62,504 nt of DNA from Eubacterium sp. (GCA_024681515.1 JAILAR010000026.1:72799-135302); one strand, 5' to 3'; counted from the first letter of the stretch, positions 1 through 9,151 are shown. Translations and numbers: made by a program. The notes: a model not told the origin generated them from the letters alone.

Positions 1-1
1 T

Positions 2-265
2 TTTCTGCGGAGATGGGAGAGGATCCTTTTCCCGACGGAGGACCGTGTTTCCGCGGCCATGGAATATAGCCGTCAGAAGGAAGAGGACCGGAAAGACCCG
101 GATCTGTACAGGAAGATCCGGGGCTATCGGGATCTTTCGGAGTACTCGGATAAGATTCAGGCTCTGGGTGTGCGTATCGCACATGAAAAAGCCGAAACGC
201 TGTCGGATTCTGAAACCGGAGATGCGGAAACAGGAGGATCGGATGAAAAAACTACTGCTGATTGA
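2..265 (+). CDS. C-terminal end of an unidentified protein (5' partial)
   Basis: An open frame enters from the left edge and ends at TGA 263-265, giving about 87 visible residues. The tail is highly charged: it is rich in Arg, Lys, Asp and Glu, then ends in a Ser/Thr/Glu-rich stretch (ETLSDSETGDAETGG). The frame runs 23 bases into polA, and the polA ribosome site AGGAGG lies inside it, which suggests translational coupling. I do not recognise the family from this fragment; no catalytic motif or membrane segment is visible. That it is a real gene is inferred from the uninterrupted frame up to the tight overlap with polA. Confidence 0.5.
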   Translation, partial: FLRRWERILFPTEDRVSAAMEYSRQKEEDRKDPDLYRKIRGYRDLSEYSDKIQALGVRIAHEKAETLSDSETGDAETGGSDEKTTAD

Positions 266-2861
266 CGGGAACAGTATCATGAACCGGGGATTCTATGCGC
301 TTCCGCCGGATCTGACGAACCGGGAGGGACTTCATACGAATGCCCTTCTCGGTTTTTTAAATATCTTCTTTCGAATCTATGAAGAGGAGCATCCTACAAA
401 CATCTGTGTGGCTTTCGACGTCCATGCTCCCACCTTTCGCCATGAACAGTTTAAGGATTACAAGGGGACCAGGCACGGCATGCCGGATGAACTCAGGGAG
501 CAGATGCCTGTGATCAAGGAAATCCTGCATACCATGAAGATCACCACCATGGAATTGCCAGGTTATGAAGCGGATGACCTGCTGGGGACCATGTCCCGGA
601 AGGGGGAGGAGGCAGGCATGGAAGTGACGATCCTGTCCGGCGACCGGGATCTGCTTCAGCTTGCAACGGAAAATGTCATGATCCGCATCCCCAAGACACG
701 TATGGGAAAAACAACGGTGGAGGATTACCACGCGGCGGAGGTACAGTCCACATATGGTGTGACTCCCGAAGAATTCATTGAAATGAAAGGTCTCATGGGA
801 GATACCTCGGACAATATTCCGGGTGTTCCCGGCATCGGGCCGAAGACGGCGGAAAAACTGATCCGTTCCTATCATACGGTGGAATCGGTGCTGGAGCATC
901 TGAATGAGCTACCGCAGAATAAGACCCGTGCGACATTGGAGGAGAATCGGGAAATGGCGCTCTTTTCCCGGGATCTGTCGAGGATCCTGCTGACAGCTCC
1001 GCTGCCGGTGGATGTTTCCGAAACAGCGGTGCAGCGTTCCGATATCCTTTCGGAAGCCGTGAAGAACCGGTTCCTGGATCTGGAAATGAAGAGCCTGCTT
1101 AAGCATTTTACGGATTATGCACCGGAAAAACAGGAATTTCATCTGGAACTTCGGGACGGAAAACTATCGGAGGTGAAAGCCTTTACGGAGCCCGGCAGTG
1201 TTGTGGGATTCTATCCTGTATTTGCGGAGGATATGCTGCTTGGAACTGCATTTTCCATCGGCGGAAATGTGATCCTGACCCAGACAGATGCTGTGGCATC
1301 GGTCTACGAACTGCTTTCCTGGATGCGGTCGAATCAGGTGTCGATCGCTGTGCCGAGTCTGAAACCGCTGATCCGTCCGTTTCATATCACACCGGAGGAA
1401 AACTGGTTTAACATCGAAGTTGCGGCCTATCTGCTGGATCCGCTTGCAGGGGAATATCCCTATCATGTGCTTTTGCAGAAGTATCTGGAATATGAGGTAA
1501 AGAGCGAGAAGGAACTGGTGGGAAAACAGGAACGCAATGTCTTCTCCTTTGCTGTTCCGGAGATGCGGGAATCTTTTGCCATGTGGGCTTATACCGCAGA
1601 AGCGCTTTATTCTGTGCTGAGGGAGAGGCTTGAGAAGACGGATATGATGACGCTGTACCGGACGATGGAGCATCCGGCAACCTTTGTGCTGCAGGATATG
1701 GAGCAGTTCGGGATCCGTGTGGATCGGGATGCGCTTGAAAAATACGGACAGCGGCTGGACAGCCGGATCGATGTACTGATCCGCGAGATCTATACGGATG
1801 CAGGTGAAGAGTTTAATATCAATTCGCCCAAACAACTGGGTCAGATCCTTTTTGAGAAACTGGAGCTGCCCAGCGGCAAGAAGACCAAAAGCGGGTATTC
1901 GACAAATGTGGACGTACTGATGAAACTGCAGGGCGCACACCCCATTGTTCCCCGGATCCTGGAGTACCGGCAGCTGACAAAACTTCGTTCCACCTATGTG
2001 GAGGGACTGATGACTGCGGTTGCGGCAGACGGCAGGATCCACAGCCGGTTCCATCAGACCGTCACGGCCACGGGACGGATCAGCTCGGCAGAACCGAATC
2101 TTCAGAATATTCCCATGCGGACCGAACTTGGGCGGGAACTCAGGAAGGTGTTTATTCCGGAAGAAGGCTTCCTTTTTGTGGATGCGGACTATTCACAGAT
2201 CGAACTTCGGGTCATGGCAGCCATGTCCGGAGACGAGAATCTGATCGAAGCCTTCCGTCAGTCGCAGGATATCCATGCCACCACCGCATCAAAGGTATTC
2301 CATGTACCGCTGGAAGAGGTGGACAGCAGTCTTCGGAGAAAAGCCAAGGCAGTGAATTTCGGGATCATTTACGGCATCAGCTCCTTCGGACTGGGACAGG
2401 ATCTGGATATATCCCGGCAGGAGGCCCAGAGCTATATCGACCAGTATTTTGAAACCTATCGTGGCGTAAAGAATTTCCTGGATCTTCTGGTGGAGACGGG
2501 CAAGGAGACGGGGGAAGTGCGGACGTTATACAAGCGGATCCGGCCGATCCCGGAGCTAAAATCCTCTAATTTCATGACCCGGCAGTTTGGTGAACGGGTT
2601 GCCATGAACAGTCCTATTCAGGGGACGGCGGCGGATATCATCAAGCTGGCCATGATCGCGGTCCGGCAGGAGCTTCTTTCCAGAGGAATGCGTTCCAGGC
2701 TGATCCTGCAGATCCACGATGAGCTGCTGATCGAAGCGGCAAAGGATGAGGTGGAGGAGGTTTGCAGGATCCTGGAAGACAAGATGGTACATGCGGCTGC
2801 GCTGGCAGTACCGTTATATGTGGATATGCATACCGGAGAAAATCTGTACGATACAAAGTAA
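243..2861 (+). CDS. polA: DNA polymerase I
   Basis: Family A DNA polymerase of 872 residues, which fills gaps and removes RNA primers in repair and lagging-strand synthesis. The start at 243 follows AGGAGG with six bases spacing and begins MKKLLLIDGNS, as in the family; the open frame extends further upstream but without a ribosome site. The N-terminal 5'-3' exonuclease shows LSGDRDLL (about residue 132) and the helix-hairpin-helix GVPGIGPKTAEKL. The polymerase domain carries motif A DADYSQIELR (about 645), motif B RRKAKAVNFGIIYG and motif C QIHDELLIE (about 820). The middle 3'-5' exonuclease-like region lacks the DxE metal-binding motif, so proofreading is probably absent, as in many Gram-positive PolA proteins. 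coaE follows 62 bases downstream. Confidence 0.97.
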   Translation: MKKLLLIDGNSIMNRGFYALPPDLTNREGLHTNALLGFLNIFFRIYEEEHPTNICVAFDVHAPTFRHEQFKDYKGTRHGMPDELREQMPVIKEILHTMKITTMELPGYEADDLLGTMSRKGEEAGMEVTILSGDRDLLQLATENVMIRIPKTRMGKTTVEDYHAAEVQSTYGVTPEEFIEMKGLMGDTSDNIPGVPGIGPKTAEKLIRSYHTVESVLEHLNELPQNKTRATLEENREMALFSRDLSRILLTAPLPVDVSETAVQRSDILSEAVKNRFLDLEMKSLLKHFTDYAPEKQEFHLELRDGKLSEVKAFTEPGSVVGFYPVFAEDMLLGTAFSIGGNVILTQTDAVASVYELLSWMRSNQVSIAVPSLKPLIRPFHITPEENWFNIEVAAYLLDPLAGEYPYHVLLQKYLEYEVKSEKELVGKQERNVFSFAVPEMRESFAMWAYTAEALYSVLRERLEKTDMMTLYRTMEHPATFVLQDMEQFGIRVDRDALEKYGQRLDSRIDVLIREIYTDAGEEFNINSPKQLGQILFEKLELPSGKKTKSGYSTNVDVLMKLQGAHPIVPRILEYRQLTKLRSTYVEGLMTAVAADGRIHSRFHQTVTATGRISSAEPNLQNIPMRTELGRELRKVFIPEEGFLFVDADYSQIELRVMAAMSGDENLIEAFRQSQDIHATTASKVFHVPLEEVDSSLRRKAKAVNFGIIYGISSFGLGQDLDISRQEAQSYIDQYFETYRGVKNFLDLLVETGKETGEVRTLYKRIRPIPELKSSNFMTRQFGERVAMNSPIQGTAADIIKLAMIAVRQELLSRGMRSRLILQIHDELLIEAAKDEVEEVCRILEDKMVHAAALAVPLYVDMHTGENLYDTK

Positions 2862-2923
2862 GACGGAATATAAGGACAGCATATCAGGACAAGTTTGGTT
2901 TTATTAAGACAGAGTGTTCAGGC

Positions 2924-3550
2924 ATGGAGAATAAAAACAAAATTGCACAATTATATATCCTCGGCATCACAGGAGGTATCGGTTCCGGCAAGAGCGAGGT
3001 GCTTCGCCTCCTGTCGGAGCAGCCGGATACCTGCATCGTGGAATCGGACAAGCTGGCACACCGGCTGATGGAACCCGGCCATACATGTTATCGGAAGATC
3101 GTGGAAGCGTTCGGGTCGGAGATCCTGGCGGAGGATGCTCGGATCGATCGCGCAAAACTGGGAGCTTTGGTTTTTGCGGATCCCGTAAAACTGGAACAGT
3201 TAAACCGGATCGTTCATCCCGCGGTAAAGCAGAGTATTCGAAACCGGATCCGGCGTGCCGGGGCAAGAGGGCTGAGACTCTTTGTGATCGAAGCGGCGCT
3301 TCTTATCCAGGACGGTTATCGGAGCATCTGTGATGAACTCTGGTATATCCATGTGGAACGCGAAGTTCGGATCCAAAGGCTTCTGGCCGGCCGGGGAGGA
3401 AACCGTGAAAAATGGGAATCCGTGCTGGCCAGTCAGCCGGAGGATACTTTTTTTCTGGAAAATACGGATGTGTCGATCGAAAACAGTGGGTCCTTTGAGG
3501 AACTAAGGCAAGCGGTTCTTTCGGAACTCAGGCGTATATCCGGATCATGA
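2924..3550 (+). CDS. coaE: dephospho-CoA kinase
   Basis: Last step of coenzyme A synthesis: ATP-dependent phosphorylation of the 3'-hydroxyl of dephospho-CoA. The 208-residue protein has the P-loop GGIGSGKSEV near residue 16, the downstream substrate-lid region ESDKLAH, and the RIVHPAV motif typical of CoaE. The length fits the family. The frame is open back into polA, but ATG 2924 is the first start that gives a normal N-terminus; no strong ribosome site precedes it, so expression may depend on coupling to polA. polA-coaE is a common Firmicutes pairing. Confidence 0.95.
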   Translation: MENKNKIAQLYILGITGGIGSGKSEVLRLLSEQPDTCIVESDKLAHRLMEPGHTCYRKIVEAFGSEILAEDARIDRAKLGALVFADPVKLEQLNRIVHPAVKQSIRNRIRRAGARGLRLFVIEAALLIQDGYRSICDELWYIHVEREVRIQRLLAGRGGNREKWESVLASQPEDTFFLENTDVSIENSGSFEELRQAVLSELRRISGS

Positions 3551-3563
3551 CTCTGATATTTCC

Positions 3564-3592
3564 TTGAAGTGTAGCAACAAAAGTGATATAAT
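3564..3592 (+). promoter_or_regulatory. Predicted sigma-A promoter for the diguanylate cyclase gene
   Basis: TTGAAG at 3564-3569, a 17-base spacer and TATAAT at 3587-3592 lie in the gap after coaE, 36 bases before the GGDEF protein start. Spacing and -10 match the housekeeping consensus. Confidence 0.7.
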
Positions 3593-3628
3593 ATCATAGG
3601 TTATTTTTTGCTTGTGGGAGAAGGGCTC

Positions 3629-5512
3629 ATGCCGGAAGAATATAAAACAATTTATATGGCACGACACTTCAAGCTGCATAGAGCTTTCTATGCAGTATTG
3701 TTAAGTGTCGTTCTTTTATGCTATTTCCACAAGATCTCTCCGGAACCGACGACACTGGCATACTATATTATCGCGATCCTTCTCTGCGCCGTCATGGATG
3801 AATATTTTCTCTGGCGGAAATTTGCGGTGCCGAAGAAGTTTTTCAGTGTTCGGGCATTTCTTGCCATTCTGTTTCTTTCAGGCGGGACGGTTTTTGGTCC
3901 GCCGCACCCCATGGAATTCATTCCGTTCCTGTTGTTCGAGATCGTGCTGATCTACGAAGATATGATCCTGAATGATATCTTTGATGATTTTGGGATATTC
4001 ATCCGCCGTGTTCTGTACCTGTTTCTGATCATGGTCAGTATGGCACTGTGTTTCCGGAATCTGCTTTCCGGTGTCTGGGTGATCATTGAGATCCTGATCG
4101 GTGCGTCCATTGTAGGTGTCTGCTTTATCCTGTTTCACAGCTTTGTGGACGGGCTCCGGATGTATGAGAAGAAAGCAACGGACATCCATTTCAAATACGT
4201 GAATCTGGAAGAAGAGCGGAATAAGCTTCTGAAGTACCAGGACCGCGTGGAGCAGGTCAACAGTGAAATCAACTTCCAGAAATTCAATCTGGTAAAGGCT
4301 AACCGTGAGCTGGCCAACAAAAACGAGGAAGTCCGTTCCCTGATCGAGGTGATGAAATACTTCTCGTCCAATTTCGATGTTCCGGAAAATGCAAGGCGAA
4401 TGATGGAAAACATCATGGAACTGAAGAATCCGACGGCCTGCGGCATCTATATCAAGGAGCATGTGTACCTGAACAAGGATCCCTACTGTGCGATCCTTAC
4501 CGGAAATGACAGCTACGAAGAGGCACTGGAACGGGATTTTATCACCATTTATGACATGGTTCAGCGGAGGCGGAGTCCGGATCCGCTGATGCTCTGCGAA
4601 AACGGGGATTTTCTGACGGGTGTGCTCAGTGACACGAATGTAGTGAATGCTCTGGCGATCCCGGCATATATCAATGATGAATATTACGGTGTCATGGTGA
4701 TCATGTCCGGGACTACGGATTTCTTTGAATCCGGATATTCCTTCTATGAATCGTCTCTGGTGGATTTCACCAGCTCCGTACAGAGTGCAAAGCTGTATCT
4801 GCAGATGAAGGACATGGCCGTGAAGGACGGTCTGACCGGAGTATACAACCGGGCTTACTTTAACGAGATCTTCCCCAGCATTTGTGCAAAATGCGTTGTG
4901 GACGGAAAGAGTCTGTCCATGGCGTTGCTGGATATCGACAAGTTTAAGAGTATCAACGATACCTACGGACATCTGGCCGGGGACGAGGTCATCCGAATGG
5001 TGGCTTCCGTAGACCGGAAATACGCGGATCTCTATCATGGCTATGCGGTGCGGTACGGCGGTGAGGAATTCCTGCTGATCCTGCCGGGCTATTCCGTTCA
5101 GGAATTTCGTGAGATCCTGCAAAAGGTACATGACGAGATCGTTCGGAATGTCGTACGTTACGAGAAGGAACAGATCCATGTCAACGCCAGCATCGGAATG
5201 TCGAACTATCCGGAGATCGCAACGGAGATCGTGGATGTTCTGGATCAGTCGGACCAGGCAATGTATTTCAGTAAGGAACACGGACGCGGCATGATCGTTA
5301 TCTATGGCCGTGAAAAGGAGTGCCTGATCGAGGCCGGGCGGACAGAGTATCTGGAAGAAACTACGAAGCCGTATGATTCCGATGATTCCGACAGTTCCGA
5401 TTCGAGTGAAGACGGTGGTTCGGAAGCAGAAAACAGAAATGAAACTGAAAGTACCGGATCGATCGGTGTGATAACGGACATTTCGGAAACCCCTAAAAAA
5501 AAACATGCATAG
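3629..5512 (+). CDS. Membrane diguanylate cyclase (GGDEF domain)
   Basis: Predicted to make cyclic di-GMP. The first 190 or so residues hold about six hydrophobic segments. A short coiled-coil-like region and a GAF-like sensory region follow, then a GGDEF domain with DGLTGVYNR, DIDKFKSINDTYGH and the active-site motif RYGGEEF near residue 478. No RxxD inhibitory site is visible at the usual place five residues before the motif, so product inhibition may be absent. The C-terminus is an acidic Ser/Asp-rich tail of about 45 residues. ATG 3629 follows GGGAGAAGG; an in-frame TTG at 3608 lacks such a site. The gene has its own promoter and is followed by ackA. Confidence 0.9.
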   Translation: MPEEYKTIYMARHFKLHRAFYAVLLSVVLLCYFHKISPEPTTLAYYIIAILLCAVMDEYFLWRKFAVPKKFFSVRAFLAILFLSGGTVFGPPHPMEFIPFLLFEIVLIYEDMILNDIFDDFGIFIRRVLYLFLIMVSMALCFRNLLSGVWVIIEILIGASIVGVCFILFHSFVDGLRMYEKKATDIHFKYVNLEEERNKLLKYQDRVEQVNSEINFQKFNLVKANRELANKNEEVRSLIEVMKYFSSNFDVPENARRMMENIMELKNPTACGIYIKEHVYLNKDPYCAILTGNDSYEEALERDFITIYDMVQRRRSPDPLMLCENGDFLTGVLSDTNVVNALAIPAYINDEYYGVMVIMSGTTDFFESGYSFYESSLVDFTSSVQSAKLYLQMKDMAVKDGLTGVYNRAYFNEIFPSICAKCVVDGKSLSMALLDIDKFKSINDTYGHLAGDEVIRMVASVDRKYADLYHGYAVRYGGEEFLLILPGYSVQEFREILQKVHDEIVRNVVRYEKEQIHVNASIGMSNYPEIATEIVDVLDQSDQAMYFSKEHGRGMIVIYGREKECLIEAGRTEYLEETTKPYDSDDSDSSDSSEDGGSEAENRNETESTGSIGVITDISETPKKKHA

Positions 5513-5538
5513 ACGATAAACAGACAGGAGGCAGACAC

Positions 5539-6735
5539 ATGAAGATACTGGTTATTAACTGTGGTTCCACTACATTGAAATATCAGCTGATCGATTCCGA
5601 CAGCGAGCAGGTTCTGGCAAAGGGCCTGTGCGAACGGATCTTCCTTGACGGACAGATCAAGTTCGATCATCCGAAGACAGGAGAGAAGATTCTGATCAAG
5701 GAGGATATGCCCGATCATGGAACTGCATTAAAGATCGTGATCCGGGAACTGCTGGATCCGGAGCACGGCTCTCTGAAATCTCTGGATGAGATCGATGCCG
5801 TGGGACATCGCGTTGTACATGGCGGGGAGACCTTTTCCACCTCCGTTCGTGTTACGGAGGAAGTCTTAAAGCAGATCGAAGCGGTCAGCGGTCTGGCACC
5901 GCTGCATAATCCGGCGAATCTGCTGGGTATCCGTGCGTGCATGGAACTGATGCCGGGGGTTCCCAATGTGGCAGTCTTTGATACGGCATTTCATCAGACC
6001 ATGCCGGAGAAGGCATTTATCTACGGTATTCCGTACCGCTATTATGAGAAATATAAGATTCGGAAATACGGTTTCCACGGCACCAGCCACAGTTTTGTAT
6101 CAAAAGAGGCTGCAAAGCTTCTGGCAAAGCCCATCGAAGATACGAAGATCATCGTCTGCCATTTGGGCGGCGGCGCCAGTGTGACGGCTGTAAAGGGAGG
6201 AAAGTCCGTAGATACTTCCATGGGATTGACACCGCTGGAGGGTCTGATCATGGGGACACGAAGCGGAAGCCTGGATCCGGCGGTCCTTCAGTACATGGCA
6301 TCCCAGGAGAATCTGACCATGGATGAAGTTCTGACGGTTCTGAACAAGGAATCCGGTCTGTACGGCATCTCCGGTATTTCCAGTGACATGCGTGATATCG
6401 ATGCGGGGGTCGCTTCCGGTGATCCGAAGGCTACGTTGGCATTCCATGCGTTCTGTTATCATATCATCAAGACCATCGGTGCGTATGTGGCGGCTATGAA
6501 CGGTGTGGATATGATCGCATTTACGGCCGGGATCGGTGAATGGGATGCGGATGTGCGCAGGGAGATCATTTCTTCGCTGACCTATCTGGGCATCACTTTG
6601 GATGAAGAAGCAAATCAAAAGAGCGGAAAGAAGACTATCATTTCCACACCGGATTCCAAAGTCATGTGTGCGATCATCCCGACAAACGAGGAACTGGCGA
6701 TCGCGCGAGAGACTCTGAAGTATGCTTTTGACTGA
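5539..6735 (+). CDS. ackA: acetate kinase
   Basis: Converts acetyl phosphate and ADP to acetate and ATP, the ATP-forming step of acetate fermentation. The 398-residue protein shows the ASKHA-fold signatures NCGSTTLKYQL at the N-terminus, KYGFHGTSHSFV, the phosphate loop HLGGGASV and GTRSGSLDPAV, and matches the usual family length of about 400. The ribosome site AGGAGG lies nine bases before the ATG. phosphotransacetylase (pta) is not adjacent; the neighbours are a diguanylate cyclase upstream and rpmF downstream, the latter with its own promoter. Confidence 0.97.
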   Translation: MKILVINCGSTTLKYQLIDSDSEQVLAKGLCERIFLDGQIKFDHPKTGEKILIKEDMPDHGTALKIVIRELLDPEHGSLKSLDEIDAVGHRVVHGGETFSTSVRVTEEVLKQIEAVSGLAPLHNPANLLGIRACMELMPGVPNVAVFDTAFHQTMPEKAFIYGIPYRYYEKYKIRKYGFHGTSHSFVSKEAAKLLAKPIEDTKIIVCHLGGGASVTAVKGGKSVDTSMGLTPLEGLIMGTRSGSLDPAVLQYMASQENLTMDEVLTVLNKESGLYGISGISSDMRDIDAGVASGDPKATLAFHAFCYHIIKTIGAYVAAMNGVDMIAFTAGIGEWDADVRREIISSLTYLGITLDEEANQKSGKKTIISTPDSKVMCAIIPTNEELAIARETLKYAFD

Positions 6736-6774
6736 GTTTCTCTGAAATTAAATTTGAATTTGTGAAAATAATAG

Positions 6775-6803
6775 TTGACAATCAGATGTATCATTTGTAT
6801 AAT
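6775..6803 (+). promoter_or_regulatory. Perfect-consensus sigma-A promoter for rpmF
   Basis: TTGACA at 6775-6780, exactly 17 bases, then TATAAT at 6798-6803. Both hexamers match the consensus fully. It lies between ackA and the rpmF ribosome site (AAGGAGG), fitting high expression of a ribosomal protein gene. Confidence 0.9.
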
Positions 6804-6842
6804 TACGAAAGTGTGATTTTAGGGTAAGGAGGTGTGAACGGT

Positions 6843-7022
6843 ATGTCAATCTGCCCGAAGGGAAAAATATCCAAAGCAAGACGTGATAAGAGAAGAGCAA
6901 ACTGGAAGATGTCTGCTCCGAACCTGGTAAAGTGCAGCAAGTGCGGCTCTCTTATGATGCCTCACCGTGTGTGCAAGAACTGTGGTTCTTACAGCCAGAA
7001 GGAGATCATCTCTGTTAAATAA
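6843..7022 (+). CDS. rpmF: 50S ribosomal protein L32, zinc-binding form
   Basis: A 59-residue L32. It has the basic N-terminus (PKGKISKARRDKRRANWK) and two CxxC pairs, CSKCG and CKNCG, that bind one zinc ion, so this is the zinc-containing paralogue type. ATG 6843 is chosen because AAGGAGG sits about nine bases upstream; an in-frame GTG at 6834 overlaps the ribosome site. In most bacteria the DUF177/YceD gene precedes rpmF, but here only a 107-base gap separates it from ackA and no YceD frame is present. A strong terminator follows. Confidence 0.95.
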   Translation: MSICPKGKISKARRDKRRANWKMSAPNLVKCSKCGSLMMPHRVCKNCGSYSQKEIISVK

Positions 7023-7061
7023 TCTCTTTTGATTTATGAAATTGTTTATTGAAATTAATTG

Positions 7062-7092
7062 CGGCCTGTGCCTTTTGGCACAGGCCGTTTTT
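7062..7092 (+). terminator. Rho-independent terminator after rpmF
   Basis: Perfect 11-bp stem (CGGCCTGTGCC with its complement) around a TTTT loop, followed by five T residues. Confidence 0.93.
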
Positions 7093-7110
7093 CTGTAGTC
7101 TTTGCGATAT

Positions 7111-7163
7111 TTATTCCATACTTCGCGCCTTCCGGCGCTCCGTAGATTATCGCTTCGCACGTA
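7111..7163 (-). repeat. Interspersed hairpin repeat, full-length copy (inverted)
   Basis: Read on the minus strand it begins TACGTGCGAAG, continues to ACGGAGCGCC, a GGAA loop, then GGCGCGAAGTATGG and AATAA. It aligns along its whole length with the copy at 40514-40570. The stem GCGCC/GGCGC is perfect, and the outer TAC pairs with GTA across a purine mismatch loop (GGA opposite GAA). It sits in the gap between the rpmF terminator and plsX. It is the only copy on the minus strand and so does not precede a gene in its own direction. A roughly 20-bp imperfect direct repeat starting CTTTGCGATA (about 7100 and 7203) flanks it. Confidence 0.7.
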
Positions 7164-7302
7164 GTTACCGATCACATTCCTTACAATATTTATACAGTCC
7201 GTGCTTTGCGATAATCATTCCTTGCATTATTAAGCGTTTTCATATAAAATAGTTTAGTCTATGTCCGGATGGGACATGTACTTTTGCGAGGAGGAGCAGA
7301 CC

Positions 7303-8319
7303 ATGAGTGTAAATATCGTCATCGATACATTGGGAGGAGATAACGGCGCACCTGTATGTGTTGCCGGGGCTGTGAAAGGATTGAAAAAAAATCCGGATGT
7401 GAAACTGTATCTGACCGGCAGAAAAAAGGAAATTGACGGTCTGTTGTCCAAGTATGACTATGACAAAAACCGGATCGAAGTGGTTGACTGCTCCGAAGAG
7501 ATCACCTGTCATGATGCGCCCGTAGAGGCGGTCAAGAAAAAGAAGGATTCTTCTCTTGTGGTTGGCCTCAATCTTGTGAAGGAAGGCAAGGCGGATGCAT
7601 TTGTCTCCGCAGGCAGTTCCGGTGCGGTTCTGGCCGGCGGCAGTCTGATCGTCGGACGTGCCAAAGGCGTGAAAAGAACTCCGCTTGCACCGCTGATCCC
7701 CACAACGGAAGGTATGTCTCTGCTCATTGACTGCGGAGCCAATGTGGATGCAAAACCTGAGGTACTTGTCCAGTTTGCCAAGATGGGTTCGATCTATATG
7801 GAAAACATCGTCGGTGTAAAGAATCCGCGAGTTGCCATCGTGAATATCGGAACTGAGGAAGAGAAGGGGAATGCCCTGGTGAAGGAAACCTTCCCCCTGC
7901 TTAAGGCATGCAAGTCCATCAATTTTGTGGGAAGTATCGAGTCCCGGGAGATCCCATTTGGAAAGGCGGATGTCATCCTGACGGAAGCATTTGTCGGAAA
8001 TGTCATTCTGAAACTCTACGAAGGCCTGTCTAAGATGATTCTGAAGGAAATGAAACGGGCCATGATGTCCACCCTGAAAAGTAAGCTTGGGGCATTGATG
8101 ATCAAAAAATCGCTGAAAAAGACGTTAAACAGTTTCAGCGCCAGCAATAAGGGAGGCGCTCCGCTGCTGGGTCTCAAAGGTCTTGTGGTGAAGGTGCATG
8201 GCAATTCCGGCGAGGAAGAGTTCATTTCCGCCATCCGTCAGTGCAGGAACTTTGTAAAAACAAATGTCAGCGGCAAGATCATCGAAGGCCTTATGGATGA
8301 AGGAACCGTCTCGGAGTGA
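7303..8319 (+). CDS. plsX: phosphate acyltransferase PlsX
   Basis: Makes acyl-phosphate from acyl-ACP at the start of membrane phospholipid synthesis, feeding PlsY. The 338-residue protein starts with the family hallmark IVIDTLGGDNGAP. It also has SAGSSGAVLAGG and the LTEAFVGNVILKLYEG segment seen in PlsX. ATG 7303 is preceded by GAGGAGGAG; an upstream in-frame ATG at 7261 would add 14 residues not found in the family. An acpP gene usually lies between plsX and rnc in Firmicutes; here the 100-base gap has no such gene. Confidence 0.95.
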   Translation: MSVNIVIDTLGGDNGAPVCVAGAVKGLKKNPDVKLYLTGRKKEIDGLLSKYDYDKNRIEVVDCSEEITCHDAPVEAVKKKKDSSLVVGLNLVKEGKADAFVSAGSSGAVLAGGSLIVGRAKGVKRTPLAPLIPTTEGMSLLIDCGANVDAKPEVLVQFAKMGSIYMENIVGVKNPRVAIVNIGTEEEKGNALVKETFPLLKACKSINFVGSIESREIPFGKADVILTEAFVGNVILKLYEGLSKMILKEMKRAMMSTLKSKLGALMIKKSLKKTLNSFSASNKGGAPLLGLKGLVVKVHGNSGEEEFISAIRQCRNFVKTNVSGKIIEGLMDEGTVSE

Positions 8320-8359
8320 GCAGCTACGTGATTGAATTCATGGAATCGATATCGTGATC

Positions 8360-8387
8360 CTGGGGGCAAAATACCTTTTGACCCCAG
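8360..8387 (+). terminator. Hairpin between plsX and rnc, possible weak terminator
   Basis: Twelve-base arms (starting CTGGGG and ending CCCCAG) with a single mismatch enclose a TACC loop. There is no T-run on the plus strand after it, so it may slow transcription or protect the mRNA end rather than terminate. Confidence 0.5.
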
Positions 8388-8419
8388 CATCATAATATCA
8401 GAAACAAAAAGGATATGGC

Positions 8420-9112
8420 ATGAATTACGAGGAATTGGATTTCGGGCCGCTGGAGGAACGGATCGGTTATCATTTTAAGGATCCGACGTTGCTCCGTACG
8501 GCACTGACACATAAATCATTTGCGTCGGAATATCATGTTCGGGAAGTGCCGCAGTATGAACGGCTGGAATTTCTGGGTGATTCCATTCTGGAGTATATCT
8601 CCAGTGAGGCGCTTTTTGAACGCTATCCGAAGCTCCCGGAAGGAGAACTGACAAAGAAACGGGCCAGTCTGGTCTGCGAATATACCCTGTCCCAGATCAC
8701 GAAGGAACTTGGCTATGGAGACTATGTGATCCTGGGAAAAGGAGAAGATCTGACAGGCGGACGAGAGCGTCCGTCGATCCTTTGTGATCTTTTTGAAAGT
8801 GTGCTTGGGGCGATCTACCTGGATGGTGGGATGGAGCCTGCGAAAACGTATGTAGAGCGGCATCTTCTGACCGATTTGGAGCATAAGACCCTGTTCACGG
8901 ACGCAAAGACGATCCTGCAGGAATATGCGCAGAGTAATGGTCTGGAACTGACCTATGAACTGCTGGACCAGTCCGGACCGGATCACCTGAAAGTTTATAC
9001 ATCCAGAGTTCTGATGGGCGGTACGCCATGGGAAACCGGACAGGCACATTCCATCAAGGGAGCTCAGATGGAGGCAGCGCATAAAACGCTGCGGAAACTG
9101 GGAATTTCATGA
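8420..9112 (+). CDS. rnc: ribonuclease III
   Basis: Double-strand-specific endoribonuclease that processes rRNA precursors and structured mRNAs. The 230-residue protein has an N-terminal RNase III domain with the signature YERLEFLGDSILE (catalytic Glu and Asp) and the second acidic cluster DLFESVLGAIYLDGG. A C-terminal double-stranded-RNA-binding domain covers roughly residues 155-228. The length is typical. rnc-smc-ftsY is a conserved Firmicutes order, and smc follows after a 46-base gap that carries a copy of the interspersed repeat. Confidence 0.97.
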   Translation: MNYEELDFGPLEERIGYHFKDPTLLRTALTHKSFASEYHVREVPQYERLEFLGDSILEYISSEALFERYPKLPEGELTKKRASLVCEYTLSQITKELGYGDYVILGKGEDLTGGRERPSILCDLFESVLGAIYLDGGMEPAKTYVERHLLTDLEHKTLFTDAKTILQEYAQSNGLELTYELLDQSGPDHLKVYTSRVLMGGTPWETGQAHSIKGAQMEAAHKTLRKLGIS

Positions 9113-9117
9113 CCCAA

Positions 9118-9151
9118 AGAGCGCATAAGCGCGAAGTATGAAATAGATAGG
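9118..9151 (+). repeat. Interspersed hairpin repeat, 3' part
   Basis: AGAGCGC, an ATAA loop, then GCGCGAAGTATG and AAATAGATAGG, directly before the smc start. The inner stem GCGC/GCGC is perfect; the 5' arm of the full-length element is missing. The 3' AGG is the only candidate ribosome site for smc. Confidence 0.65.

Noticed and set aside
3878-5506. 542-codon open frame on the minus strand opposite the GGDEF gene
   Set aside because: Histidine/isoleucine-rich shadow of a well-supported gene; no domain or ribosome site.
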